Assembly (NCBI GenBank): GCA_019359245.1
Contig: JAHHHR010000030.1
Span: forward strand, 36,827 to 100,826
Direction of reading: 5' to 3'
From: Nostoc desertorum CM1-VF14
GTDB taxonomy: Bacteria; Cyanobacteriota; Cyanobacteriia; Cyanobacteriales; Nostocaceae
Length of the DNA: 64,000 nucleotides
The notes beneath the pieces were generated by a model. The model was not told the origin of the DNA and did no database searches. It worked only from the letters and a program-made list of their open reading frames with translations. This document shows, in pieces, positions 1 through 8,059 of this stretch. How positions within the stretch are numbered: position 1 is the first letter of the stretch; each line of letters begins with the position of its first letter. Position numbers and translations under genes: made by a program.

Positions 1-45
1 AAGAGCAAAAAATTATCCGCGCAGCATAGGGTTAGGCAATGCCCA

Positions 46-345
46 TTAAACACCCAATCTCCCAGCACCTATTCTCCTATTAACCAAACCTAATTGCTGC
101 GATCGCTTCAAATACTTCACCCAAGATTGCTCTGACAAGTGGGAAATGGCATTTGGTGACAGTGTTGCTGTGAAAATCTCTTTGCCACTGGTAACACCAC
201 TAACGCCTAAACGTTCTAAAACAGCAGTTGCAGCAGAATCTAAAATTGGTTCAGTATGAATAAAAACTCCCAAATTTGAGTCTTCGAAATTTTGAACATC
301 ATTTAGTGCTGTAGCAAGGGCAGCATCTAGCTTTTGATAATTCAT
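46..345 (-). CDS. Hypothetical protein, about 99 aa
   Basis: I do not recognise this protein. It reads as a short soluble polypeptide with no signal peptide or membrane segment. The open frame reaches a codon at 375, but I prefer the ATG at 345 (MNYQKLDAALATALNDVQ) because the ten extra residues look unlike the rest. The C-terminus is basic (KYLKRSQQLGLVNRR). It faces away from mtnP, and the roughly 280 bases between the two starts would hold divergent promoters. Composition is coding-like, with amphipathic helices in the first half. Conservation elsewhere cannot be judged from this window. Confidence 0.6.
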   Translation of the reverse strand: MNYQKLDAALATALNDVQNFEDSNLGVFIHTEPILDSAATAVLERLGVSGVTSGKEIFTATLSPNAISHLSEQSWVKYLKRSQQLGLVNRRIGAGRLGV

Positions 346-624
346 TAGCAATTCCTTGGTAAAGAGCACGGGCAATTTTTAGCCTATCCTAAAACCAATT
401 TATCAAGTTTATGAGTTATCACTACCTATCTTTGTACAGACTTAATGCACTAATCTCTACGTCAAATTACAGATTAATTGCTAGAGGGATAAACCAACAA
501 TTAATGGATAATAATTCAATAGTGTTAGCACCATGAAATGCGATCGCTTTGTTTCTTGGCTTCTCTGCTACTCCCCTTTTCGGTAAAATAACTTAGCAGA
601 TCAGCAAGGAACAGGTTCAGGATC

Positions 625-1497
625 ATGGCTCAAGCTAGTATTGGGATTATTGGTGGCAGTGGTCTGTATAAGATGGACGCACTCAAAGATGTAGAAGAGG
701 TGCAAGTTCAAACCCCTTTTGGTTCACCATCAGATGCTTTGATTCTGGGGACTTTGGATGGCACACGGGTAGCTTTCTTGGCGCGTCATGGTCGCAATCA
801 CACGCTGTTACCCTCTGAATTACCATTTCGCGCTAATATCTATGCGATGAAGCAATTGGGTGTGCAGTATTTAATCTCAGCTAGTGCTGTGGGTTCCTTG
901 AAGGAAGAGGCGAAACCACTGGATATGGTGGTTCCAGATCAGTTTATTGACAGAACTAAAAATCGAATTTCAACGTTTTTCGGTGAGGGAATTGTTGCTC
1001 ACATTGCCTTTGGCGATCCGATTTGTAAGAATTTGGCTGTTGTGTTAGCAGATGCGATCGCATCTCTCAATTTACCAGAAGTTACTCTCCATCGCGGCGG
1101 CACTTATGTGTGCATGGAAGGACCAGCTTTTTCCACTAAGGCAGAATCGAATCTTTACCGCAGTTGGGATGCAACAATCATTGGGATGACGAATTTACCA
1201 GAGGCGAAGTTGGCAAGGGAAGCGGAAATTGCTTATGCAACCTTAGCGCTGGTGACAGATTATGATTGTTGGCATCCAGACCATGACAGTGTGACGGTGG
1301 AAATGGTGATTGGCAATTTGCTGCGGAATGCTGTGAATGCTCAAAAGGTGATTCAAGAAACTGTGCGGCGCTTGAGTGAAAATCCGCCAACCAGTGAGGC
1401 GCATTCGGCGTTGCAGTATGCAATTTTGACTCAGTTGGATAAAGCACCCGCAGCGACGAAGGAAAAGTTAGGGTTATTGTTGCAGAAGTATTTGTAG
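625..1497 (+). CDS. mtnP: S-methyl-5'-thioadenosine phosphorylase
   Basis: This enzyme phosphorolyses 5'-methylthioadenosine, a by-product of polyamine synthesis, to adenine and methylthioribose-1-phosphate, the first step of methionine salvage in the cytoplasm. The 290-aa length is normal for the family. Visible motifs are the N-terminal phosphate loop IIGGSGLY, the ARHGRNHTLLPSELPFRAN segment, VCMEGPAFSTKAES, and the base-binding stretch IGMTNLPEAKLAREAE followed by LVTDYDCWHP. These fit the MTAP branch of the PNP/MTAP family rather than plain purine nucleoside phosphorylase. The ATG at 625 begins directly before the conserved phosphate loop. It is monocistronic here, followed by a HIP1-rich repeat. 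Confidence 0.93.
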   Translation: MAQASIGIIGGSGLYKMDALKDVEEVQVQTPFGSPSDALILGTLDGTRVAFLARHGRNHTLLPSELPFRANIYAMKQLGVQYLISASAVGSLKEEAKPLDMVVPDQFIDRTKNRISTFFGEGIVAHIAFGDPICKNLAVVLADAIASLNLPEVTLHRGGTYVCMEGPAFSTKAESNLYRSWDATIIGMTNLPEAKLAREAEIAYATLALVTDYDCWHPDHDSVTVEMVIGNLLRNAVNAQKVIQETVRRLSENPPTSEAHSALQYAILTQLDKAPAATKEKLGLLLQKYL

Positions 1498-1502
1498 ACT
1501 TA

Positions 1503-1592
1503 GATTACAGCAAAAGCGATCGCACTTCCTCAGATTACAGCGATAGCGATCGCAGTTTCTTAGATTAGAGCAACAGTGATCGCACCATCAGC
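1503..1592. repeat. Three 30-bp tandem units, two with HIP1
   Basis: Three consecutive 30-base units begin gattacagc, gattacagc and gattagagc. The first two contain the HIP1 octamer gcgatcgc and the third a decayed form (gtgatcgc). They lie just after the mtnP stop codon. Periodicity is seen directly in the sequence; function is unknown. Confidence 0.7.
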
Positions 1593-1652
1593 CAACTGAA
1601 ACTATACAGGCAATCGCACTTTATTAGATTGGGGTTAATGTTGATATCATGG

Positions 1653-1684
1653 GATGCGTAGGCGTAGCCTGTTATAGACATCGC
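1653..1684. repeat. Dispersed palindrome-like element (gcgtaggcgtagcc family)
   Basis: A short element reading gatgcgtaggcgtagcc followed by tagacatcgc. Near-copies occur at 44752-44780 and in inverse orientation at 58781-58800, with a diverged form inside the gene remnant near 13865. It is a small dispersed repeat family. Confidence 0.6.
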
Positions 1685-1715
1685 TACATTTGATGAATTA
1701 ACCGTGCAAAAGCCA

Positions 1716-3494
1716 TCAAACTTCAGGAGCTTTCCTTTGTGAAGTCACAACGCCCATCACCACCGCCAAAGGCACTAAGACCACTGCGTTAAGCGTCAAA
1801 ATCGCTCTCTGAACTACTTTTGCCTGCTCAACAGCTTTTTGCCTTTCTTGCTCTTGCTCTTCAGCAGTTTGCAGGATGTTAGTCAAGCTTTGCGAAAGCT
1901 GGTCTAGCCGCGCGGCTGTTTCACCACCCATAATTGTCAATAACTGTGATCGGGCAGAGGAAATTTGCTGAGGCTGAACTTTTTGGGAGTCAATTTTCTG
2001 TAATACAACCTCGATTTGGTCAACATAGGCTTTTAAATTACTCTTATAATCCAGCAATAACGTTTGTAAAGTCGAACTTGTTGCTGCTAGTCTTCGGGGT
2101 TTACTGTCGATAAATCCGGCAATATGTGACTCTAGTTGTTTAGCTTTTTCAACATTCTTTAGAAAATCGGCTTTTTTGCTTTGTAGCTGTTGTGAATTTT
2201 CCAATACAGCAACTAGGTTAGAGCTATGTAATTGCGCTACTACTACTGCATCTTTATAATTACTTAGTAGCTGTGCTTGTTCATAGCCTTGATTGAATAG
2301 CCTCACTTCCCTTTCCTGGTAGGAGTTGGCGAGCTCCAAAACAGTAAGTGAGCCAAACACGCCAATTCCAATTCCCACAGAGCAGGCATAGAAAATCTTT
2401 TGATAGATGCGCCAATAACTTGGTAAATTTTTGATTATCCACTGTTCATCAAAAACTTTACTGTAGATCGGATTGCGTACCAACAACCTACCGTTCTCAC
2501 GGCGTACAACACCTGATAGTTTGAGGTGGGACTTGACTAATGACTGCTCCTCATCCAGGACAGGGAGCTTACTCCGATGAATTTCGCGATAGGTAGTTAA
2601 AACTTCTTGGTCTGGTGAGCGTTTAGTCAACATATCGCGCACAAACTGTAGGTTATTGTCTTGCTCGCTCATAGCACCAAAGAATGTGCTACATACTATA
2701 CCCTCAATATAGACTTTAGACCAACTGCTGTTACCTTGGTCTGTTATGGCGCTGCAAAGACGTTGAGTTAGATAGGGGTGTCCCTCCGTCCATTGCAGCA
2801 CCCACATTAACACCTGTTGAGCTTTATCCATTGGTAGCCCTAGTCCATTAGCCAGGGGTAAAGCTTCCTCAAAAGTAAAATCAGTCAAATCTACACGCTG
2901 TCCGATATTAAACGGCGTGCGCTTGGCATTACGAATTAAATCACCCGGGGTTGCTACCCCAATCAAGACAAACGAGAGACGGTGAAACTTAGGATCAGTG
3001 GCACGAGCAACGTAGAGATAGCGAATTGCTATAAAAAAATCGTCGGTAAAATTTAGGCTGAGGGTAGAGTCAATTTCATCCACAAAAATTACGACTTGCT
3101 CCTCGATCTCAGCCAGCAAAACCTTCTCAAAAAATAACGTCAACCGTTGCGATACCCCAAAATGCTCATGTTTTTGCCACCAAATCACTACATCGGTATC
3201 AAACATGAGTTGGTCATCCAGTTTGACTAAAAAGCCAAAATACCACTGTTCGGCTGTGACATTTGCCCCCAATTCTTGAAGGTCAACAATTACTGAGCGA
3301 ATTCCCTCGTCCCTTAATCTTTCTGCGGTGCGTACCATCAGGCTAGACTTACCCATTTGGCGCGGCGTTAGCACATAAGCGAAAGTTGCCGACCGACATA
3401 AACCGAGTAATTCTTCATCAGCTTGGCGAGGAATGTAAATACCACTGCCAGCTTGTACAGTTCCGCCTACAGTGTAAATGCTTGGATTAGCCAC
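1716..3494 (-). CDS. Membrane-anchored AAA-like (AAA_35-type) ATPase
   Basis: A 592-aa protein. The N-terminal ATPase has a Walker A TPRQMGKSS (about residues 43-51) and a Walker B VVIFVDEID (about 133-141), the pattern of the AAA-like family common in cyanobacterial signalling proteins. A winged-helix-like stretch follows (to about 345), then a membrane segment (about 367-388), a long Gln/Ser-rich coiled coil (about 390-560) and a second hydrophobic segment near the C-terminus (about 565-583). The GTG start at 3494 overlaps the stop of the upstream TIR-ATPase by 8 bases, so the two are probably translationally coupled. Two membrane anchors around a coiled coil suggest a stalked sensor or assembly platform. 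No enzymatic effector domain is visible. Its function is not known to me; a joint role with its TIR partner is an inference. Confidence 0.85.
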   Translation of the reverse strand: MANPSIYTVGGTVQAGSGIYIPRQADEELLGLCRSATFAYVLTPRQMGKSSLMVRTAERLRDEGIRSVIVDLQELGANVTAEQWYFGFLVKLDDQLMFDTDVVIWWQKHEHFGVSQRLTLFFEKVLLAEIEEQVVIFVDEIDSTLSLNFTDDFFIAIRYLYVARATDPKFHRLSFVLIGVATPGDLIRNAKRTPFNIGQRVDLTDFTFEEALPLANGLGLPMDKAQQVLMWVLQWTEGHPYLTQRLCSAITDQGNSSWSKVYIEGIVCSTFFGAMSEQDNNLQFVRDMLTKRSPDQEVLTTYREIHRSKLPVLDEEQSLVKSHLKLSGVVRRENGRLLVRNPIYSKVFDEQWIIKNLPSYWRIYQKIFYACSVGIGIGVFGSLTVLELANSYQEREVRLFNQGYEQAQLLSNYKDAVVVAQLHSSNLVAVLENSQQLQSKKADFLKNVEKAKQLESHIAGFIDSKPRRLAATSSTLQTLLLDYKSNLKAYVDQIEVVLQKIDSQKVQPQQISSARSQLLTIMGGETAARLDQLSQSLTNILQTAEEQEQERQKAVEQAKVVQRAILTLNAVVLVPLAVVMGVVTSQRKAPEV

Positions 3495-5022
3495 GCAGAT
3501 GCTCCCGGAAATAATCAGTGTAAAGTTGACAACGGGGAAACACTACACGCCCTTGCCGGCGAACTAAACCTGCACCCCGCAAGCGGAAAAAGATACGCTC
3601 ATCTACACAGGTGTTCTGGTGAATTACTTGGAACATACCCTGAACCAGCTCCTGTTTGTTATGCAACCGGAAAAGGTGGTTACGCAGATGATTGCCAAAG
3701 GGGCCATTATCTGCGATCGCATTGGCAAATAATTCGGTAGGATGGAGGCGATCGCTAGCAACTGAGTAAAGTGCAAGCCTTACTAAATAAGGATGTCCAC
3801 CTAGCAAAGCTATTAATTGCTTTTCTTCACTAGCGTTAAAAGGTGAGCCATGACGGCGGTTTAAATCAGCAACCTGTGCTGCTGTAAAATCTTCTAAATC
3901 AATTACTAGCCCAACATTAAAGGGGGATTGGTTGAGATTATCAATTAGCTGGTAGGGTTCGGTGGAAGTAACCAGCGCTAAATCCAGTTGCTTCCAGATG
4001 GGATTAGTGGCGCGGCTATTGTGCCAGCTTCGCAGCATTCCAAAGAAATCAGAGCGAAAATCTGTATCAAATACCCTTTCCACTTCATCCATCGCTAAGA
4101 CAATGGGATTGCCAAATTCCTTCAGCAAATAGCGGCCGACGTAGCGAGTGCAACGCTGACTATTGCCCAAAGGCATATTCCAATACTCATCAACTTTGTC
4201 AGTCATTTCCAGTTCATCGGTTAACCAAGTACAGAACTGGCGAAAGAAAAGATCAGCATTAGTTAAGGCAGCTTTATCAAACAATTGGAAATCCAGCAAA
4301 GCAACCCGCTTAAGAGCATTCACAGCAGTATGAATTGTGCGGATTAACAAGGAACTTTTGCCCATTTGCCGGGGGCCTTTTATTGTAATTGTTACACCTT
4401 GCCGCTCGATAGTCTCTAAAGTAAGTGCATCAGATGAGCGTTCCACATAAAAAGCAGATTGCGATTCCATTGTCCCTTCGGGCATTTCCAGCGAGACTGG
4501 CTGTGCTGAAGGAAAGGGATGGGGTAGGGGTGACGGCTGAATCATCTGGAGTAAGTCTGCTTTCGATTTTTCTTCACTGATAGCCAATGCACCTCCAGAG
4601 ACAGCCTGTAACAATTCTGCAATCAGACGCGGCGTATCTTCTGCATCTTTCCAGAACGCCCAGTTAATCCCATTTAAGTAAGCGCTCAAGGGATACAGGA
4701 ACGGTTCTTGATACGCCAGACGCACCGGGAGAATTATTGGTTGTCCTGATTGTGATTTTGCCAAGTGGTGTGCTGTCTCGATTTCTGCTACCACCATCTC
4801 GCTGCTGGTTGACAAGGCTGAAAGGAAAGTAATCAGAAAATCAGCTTGGCGGATTTCTGCTTCAATACATTCAGCCCAGCGTGTGCCAACGGACATAGTT
4901 TGGTCGATAAAGACCTTGTGCTGCTGCGATAGCGCCTGGAAGACTTGCAGTGCTACTGGTTCATCGGGGCTAGCATTACGCTTATAGCTGATGAAGATGC
5001 GTTTAGCCTGTGAGTTTAACAT
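3487..5022 (-). CDS. TIR domain-AAA-like (AAA_35-type) ATPase
   Basis: A 511-aa protein. Residues 7 to about 140 form a TIR-like domain: it opens with RIFISYKR, has a VFIDQ strand, and carries SSEMVVAEIE, where Glu80 sits where the catalytic glutamate of NAD-cleaving TIR domains is expected. A proline-rich linker (about 160-185) leads to an AAA-like ATPase with Walker A GPRQMGKSS (about 216-224) and Walker B IVLAMDEVE (about 307-315). The ATPase resembles that of the downstream protein, so the two look like diverged paralogues. The reading frame overlaps that gene by 8 bases. TIR-STAND ATPases are known immune or cell-death effectors in bacteria; that this one cleaves NAD is inference. Confidence 0.88.
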   Translation of the reverse strand: MLNSQAKRIFISYKRNASPDEPVALQVFQALSQQHKVFIDQTMSVGTRWAECIEAEIRQADFLITFLSALSTSSEMVVAEIETAHHLAKSQSGQPIILPVRLAYQEPFLYPLSAYLNGINWAFWKDAEDTPRLIAELLQAVSGGALAISEEKSKADLLQMIQPSPLPHPFPSAQPVSLEMPEGTMESQSAFYVERSSDALTLETIERQGVTITIKGPRQMGKSSLLIRTIHTAVNALKRVALLDFQLFDKAALTNADLFFRQFCTWLTDELEMTDKVDEYWNMPLGNSQRCTRYVGRYLLKEFGNPIVLAMDEVERVFDTDFRSDFFGMLRSWHNSRATNPIWKQLDLALVTSTEPYQLIDNLNQSPFNVGLVIDLEDFTAAQVADLNRRHGSPFNASEEKQLIALLGGHPYLVRLALYSVASDRLHPTELFANAIADNGPFGNHLRNHLFRLHNKQELVQGMFQVIHQNTCVDERIFFRLRGAGLVRRQGRVVFPRCQLYTDYFREHLRG

Positions 5023-5250
5023 TACTATTAGCCTTGTCTTCCTTCAGCTTTTTGAATGCAAAAGCTTATCTAGTTGTGAGTCAATCTGGTACAGAAGTTG
5101 GGTGATTCTGTGCTTCGTTATCCAAGGGAAGTTTTTCCCTATTCCGAGGATTAACTGAACAAATTAGGATTTTATTTATAGTGCTATCAATTAGTTACAC
5201 TCTACTACAGCGCAGTTCAGGCAATTACCGACAGCACAAAAAAATTGCTC

Positions 5251-5313
5251 ACGGAGTTCAAAGACTCGTGAACGGAGCTAAAAGACTCATTAACGGAGTT
5301 CAAAGACTCGTTT
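5251..5313. repeat. Three 21-bp tandem units
   Basis: Three adjacent 21-base units begin acggagttcaaagactcg, acggagctaaaagactca and acggagttcaaagactcg. They could encode heptapeptides (NGVQRLV-like) in an 84-codon plus-strand frame, but that frame has no other protein-like character. A perfect 8-bp hairpin (acaaaacc/ggttttgt, 5373-5398) follows. Confidence 0.6.
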
Positions 5314-5442
5314 TCAATCTTCGACTATTGGTGACAATTCTAGAAACAGATAAACGTTCCCATAAAACTCCTACAAAACCTACCTCCGTGGGTTTTGTCT
5401 GTATAGACGCGGTTACCTCCCTTTTAACTGAATGATCTAAAA

Positions 5443-5476
5443 CTAAAAAAAGCCTGCATAGGCAGGCTTTTTTTAG
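5443..5476. terminator. Strong bidirectional rho-independent terminator
   Basis: A perfect 15-bp stem with a four-base loop (atag). The arms are 5443-5457 and 5462-5476, with a run of seven A before and seven T after the GC-rich core agcctgc/gcaggct, so it can work in both directions. It lies 60 bases past the stop of the minus-strand lipoprotein gene and would end that transcript. Confidence 0.9.
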
Positions 5477-5538
5477 GTAGCCACAGGCTTTAATCTGTGG
5501 GCGCTTTCAGATTTTTACAATAGATTAAATGACTAATT

Positions 5539-6126
5539 TCAATCAACTGCTCTCTTCACTGCACTGCCTGCATCTTCAGCTGTGCGCTGAATATTTTTAC
5601 CAGCATCTTCAGCGCCACTTTGAACATTCTTTGTCAAGCCTTCAGCTGCATTTTGGGTATTTCCCTTGAGATTTTCAATTCCTCGCTGAGTACCCTTAGC
5701 TACGCCTTCTCCCAATTCATTAGCTGAACTACCGATATCTTCACCCAGGTTCTTCACTCTTTCGCCAAAGGGTGTACCTTGTTTGTAATTTCGACCATAT
5801 TGCTCTGTGCTGTCAATTCCCTTCTGCTCAATATTTTTTTGAGAATTTTTCGCCAGCGCATCAGCTTTGTCGTTAGCTGCCTTTTCATCTGCTCTCCCTC
5901 TAGGATCTACATCACTAAAGTTATTCATCCCACCAGCTGGAGAAGAGAGAGGATAATCTTTTGTGGGATCGTATCGTTCAAGATAAGGTGACTCAGCCTG
6001 TGGTGGTTGTTTTGCTACTCCTGGATCAGCACAAGCTTGTGTCAGAAATAAGAATATTCCTGCAAATAAAACAGTTAAAACTTTCAAGGGACGAATGCTT
6101 TTGAGCCAATTCATTGCTTTTTTCAT
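5539..6126 (-). CDS. Predicted lipoprotein with helical repeats
   Basis: A 195-aa exported protein. The N-terminus has basic residues, a hydrophobic stretch (VLTVLFAGIFLFL) and a lipobox-like TQAC, with the cysteine near residue 32. The mature part begins with a Pro/Gly-rich segment. The C-terminal half is built of amphipathic repeats with GAEDAGKNIQRTAEDAG-type periodicity, resembling LEA-like or apolipoprotein-like helices. The gene downstream of the next promoter (6219-6785) shares the same signal-peptide pattern (ILTIFLAGLLL..STAC), so they look like diverged tandem paralogues. I cannot assign a role; envelope or stress association is only a guess from composition. Confidence 0.75.
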   Translation of the reverse strand: MKKAMNWLKSIRPLKVLTVLFAGIFLFLTQACADPGVAKQPPQAESPYLERYDPTKDYPLSSPAGGMNNFSDVDPRGRADEKAANDKADALAKNSQKNIEQKGIDSTEQYGRNYKQGTPFGERVKNLGEDIGSSANELGEGVAKGTQRGIENLKGNTQNAAEGLTKNVQSGAEDAGKNIQRTAEDAGSAVKRAVD

Positions 6127-6218
6127 ACTTCTACTCCTTGCATTTTTGTGACTAAGTTAAACTTCAACCAAGATGGCATTTGGAATTAATTTTGCATTCC
6201 AAGGATTCAGACAAAATT

Positions 6219-6785
6219 CTATCTGCCTACTGCTGGATTCTTTTGTAATTCAGGCCTAGCAGCAGCTTCATCTGCCTTATCTTGCAAAAAGCCGGAAGCT
6301 TTTTCAACATTCTCTTTTACAATCTCAATCCGATCTTGAATCCGATCTCCTACCTTTGGTTCATTCTGAATCAAACCACCTGGTTTAGGTTGTCGGAAGT
6401 CTTTATCTGTAATAATTGGCAGTTCTGCTTCTTTATTGATTCGGCCTGCTGGCGTCTCAGCACCTGGATAAAGTATTTCGGATTCTCTATTTGTTGCAAT
6501 CAACAATTGCGAACTTGGTTGTAAGCTAGCTTGGTCGCGTCCCTGATTAGCTTTTGGTTCTGCTATTTTCGGATCGGTAGACATTCTGTAGTTGGTATAC
6601 TTGTCTCCACCATTCTTATAAGGATTGTTTGATCCACCAGCTTGTACAGCAGGATTTTGTGGATTTGCACCTTGAGCATCTGCCCCAGTACAAGCAGTGC
6701 TAACTATCAACAATAGTCCAGCTAAAAAGATAGTTAAAATCTGACGCAATCTTATTTTTTTCAAGAATAGTCTCACAGCGTTCAC
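6219..6785 (-). CDS. Predicted lipoprotein, paralogous N-terminus
   Basis: A 188-aa exported protein that starts with GTG at 6785. The signal peptide LRQILTIFLAGLLLIVSTAC ends in a lipobox cysteine near residue 32. The mature part is polar (Asn/Gln/Lys rich) and has a likely amphipathic helix near the C-terminus (DRIQDRIEIVKENVEKASG). It sits 92 bases upstream of the other lipoprotein on the same strand and shares its leader, so the pair may be co-transcribed and end at the terminator at 5443-5476. Function unknown. Confidence 0.72.
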   Translation of the reverse strand: MNAVRLFLKKIRLRQILTIFLAGLLLIVSTACTGADAQGANPQNPAVQAGGSNNPYKNGGDKYTNYRMSTDPKIAEPKANQGRDQASLQPSSQLLIATNRESEILYPGAETPAGRINKEAELPIITDKDFRQPKPGGLIQNEPKVGDRIQDRIEIVKENVEKASGFLQDKADEAAARPELQKNPAVGR

Positions 6786-7126
6786 GTAGTCCTCCTTACC
6801 AAAATATTAATAAGTTAAGAGTTTGCTGAATCTTTGGAGTGGTCAGCAAGTTATGGTGCTTGTTTGGGTTCGCTCAATTTCGATAACCTCTATTAAGGAT
6901 ATGAATAATAAAATGCACTTTACCTCTAGCGCAGGCTACATTTTTATTAGTACATAAATAATATTTTTATCTAACTCTAGAGAGATATAAAATAAAGTAA
7001 TATAGTTTTCGTAAAAAGAATTACATCGGCCTGTTTGATACTTCAAAAGCTTTGGATAGGTAGCTAATGTCCTGTAATACTTGAGGCATTGGCCCCTTGT
7101 TGCTCTACCGTTAAATTACTAAATTA
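6786..7126. other. Intergenic, AT-rich divergent promoter region
   Basis: This 340-base region separates divergent genes. It is AT-rich (an ataaataatattttt stretch near 6955-6975) and should hold promoters for both sides. I see no RNA gene or clear operator. Confidence 0.4.
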
Positions 7127-8047
7127 ATGAAGAAATTTTTACGCTGGATAATTTTGGGGGGAACGCTGTTTTTTTTAGGGAAAGCTTTGAAGGATAATTG
7201 GATTGGAGTGACTGCTATCCGCATTGATGGGGTAGGATGGGCAATTATAGCGATCGCTACAGGTGTCACTTTATTAGCACATACTTGGGCAGGCTGGATC
7301 TGGACTTGGATTCTGCAAGAGTTAAATCAACCTGTATCATCTCCCCAATTCATTCAGGTTTACCTAAAAACGAACATAGCTAAGTATTTACCAGGTAATA
7401 TCTGGCATCACTACGGGCGAATTGTGGCAGCCAAAAATGCCAATATCTCTGCTGGTGCAGCCACCTTAAGCGTTTTGCTAGAACCCCTACTCATGCTAGC
7501 GGCTGCTTTAATCATCATTGCTCTATGCAGTAGCCAATTTGCAGCAGTTAATACTACCCTTGCTCTGCAAATACTACAATTGCTGAGTTTAGCTGTAGTC
7601 CTTTGTGCGATTCATCCCAGGTTTTTAAACCCAGTTATTCGCTTTTTATACAAATTAAAAGCAAAAAAGTCTGCTACTAGCACTGAGCAAACTGTTCCCT
7701 TCAATCTTAAAAGCTATCCCCTACGGCCTTTGTTAGGAGAATTGGGCTTTATGGTACTACGCGCCACTGGGTTTATATTAACTATGTTCGCCCTGGGTTC
7801 GTTGAGTGTGAATCAAATTCCTTTGTTATTAGGCGCTTTTAGCTGCGCTTGGCTGTTAGGTTTTGTAATTCCAGGTGCGCCTGGTGGGTTAGGTGTATTT
7901 GAAGCAACTGCGTATGAACTTCTACAACACCACTTTCCATCTGCACTAGTATTTAGTGCGATCGCTCTATATCGCCTCATTAGTATTCTAGCTGAAACTG
8001 CGGGTGCTGCTTTCGCTTGCTTAGACGAACGCCTTACTAAATCATGA
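7127..8047 (+). CDS. LPG synthase TM / UPF0104-type membrane protein
   Basis: A 306-aa integral membrane protein with about seven or eight hydrophobic segments. It has the features of the lysylphosphatidylglycerol-synthase transmembrane family: the motif YLPGNIWHHYGR (about residues 92-103), an SVLLEPLL segment and a GFVIPGAPGGLGVFEA loop near the C-terminus. The family includes flippase-like domains of MprF and stand-alone proteins of uncertain substrate. There is no catalytic aminoacyl-transferase domain, so I call only the membrane part. It converges on the next gene with a 12-base gap. Confidence 0.8.
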   Translation: MKKFLRWIILGGTLFFLGKALKDNWIGVTAIRIDGVGWAIIAIATGVTLLAHTWAGWIWTWILQELNQPVSSPQFIQVYLKTNIAKYLPGNIWHHYGRIVAAKNANISAGAATLSVLLEPLLMLAAALIIIALCSSQFAAVNTTLALQILQLLSLAVVLCAIHPRFLNPVIRFLYKLKAKKSATSTEQTVPFNLKSYPLRPLLGELGFMVLRATGFILTMFALGSLSVNQIPLLLGAFSCAWLLGFVIPGAPGGLGVFEATAYELLQHHFPSALVFSAIALYRLISILAETAGAAFACLDERLTKS

Positions 8048-8059
8048 ATCAGACGGCAC

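Noticed and set aside
3423..3740. 105-codon plus-strand frame opposite the ATPase pair
   Set aside because: It lies wholly antisense to two well-supported ATPase genes and has no family features.
5181..5435. 84-codon plus-strand frame over the 21-bp repeat
   Set aside because: Heptapeptide repeats arise from the 21-bp units alone; no ribosome-binding site, a hairpin inside the frame, and no protein-like ends.
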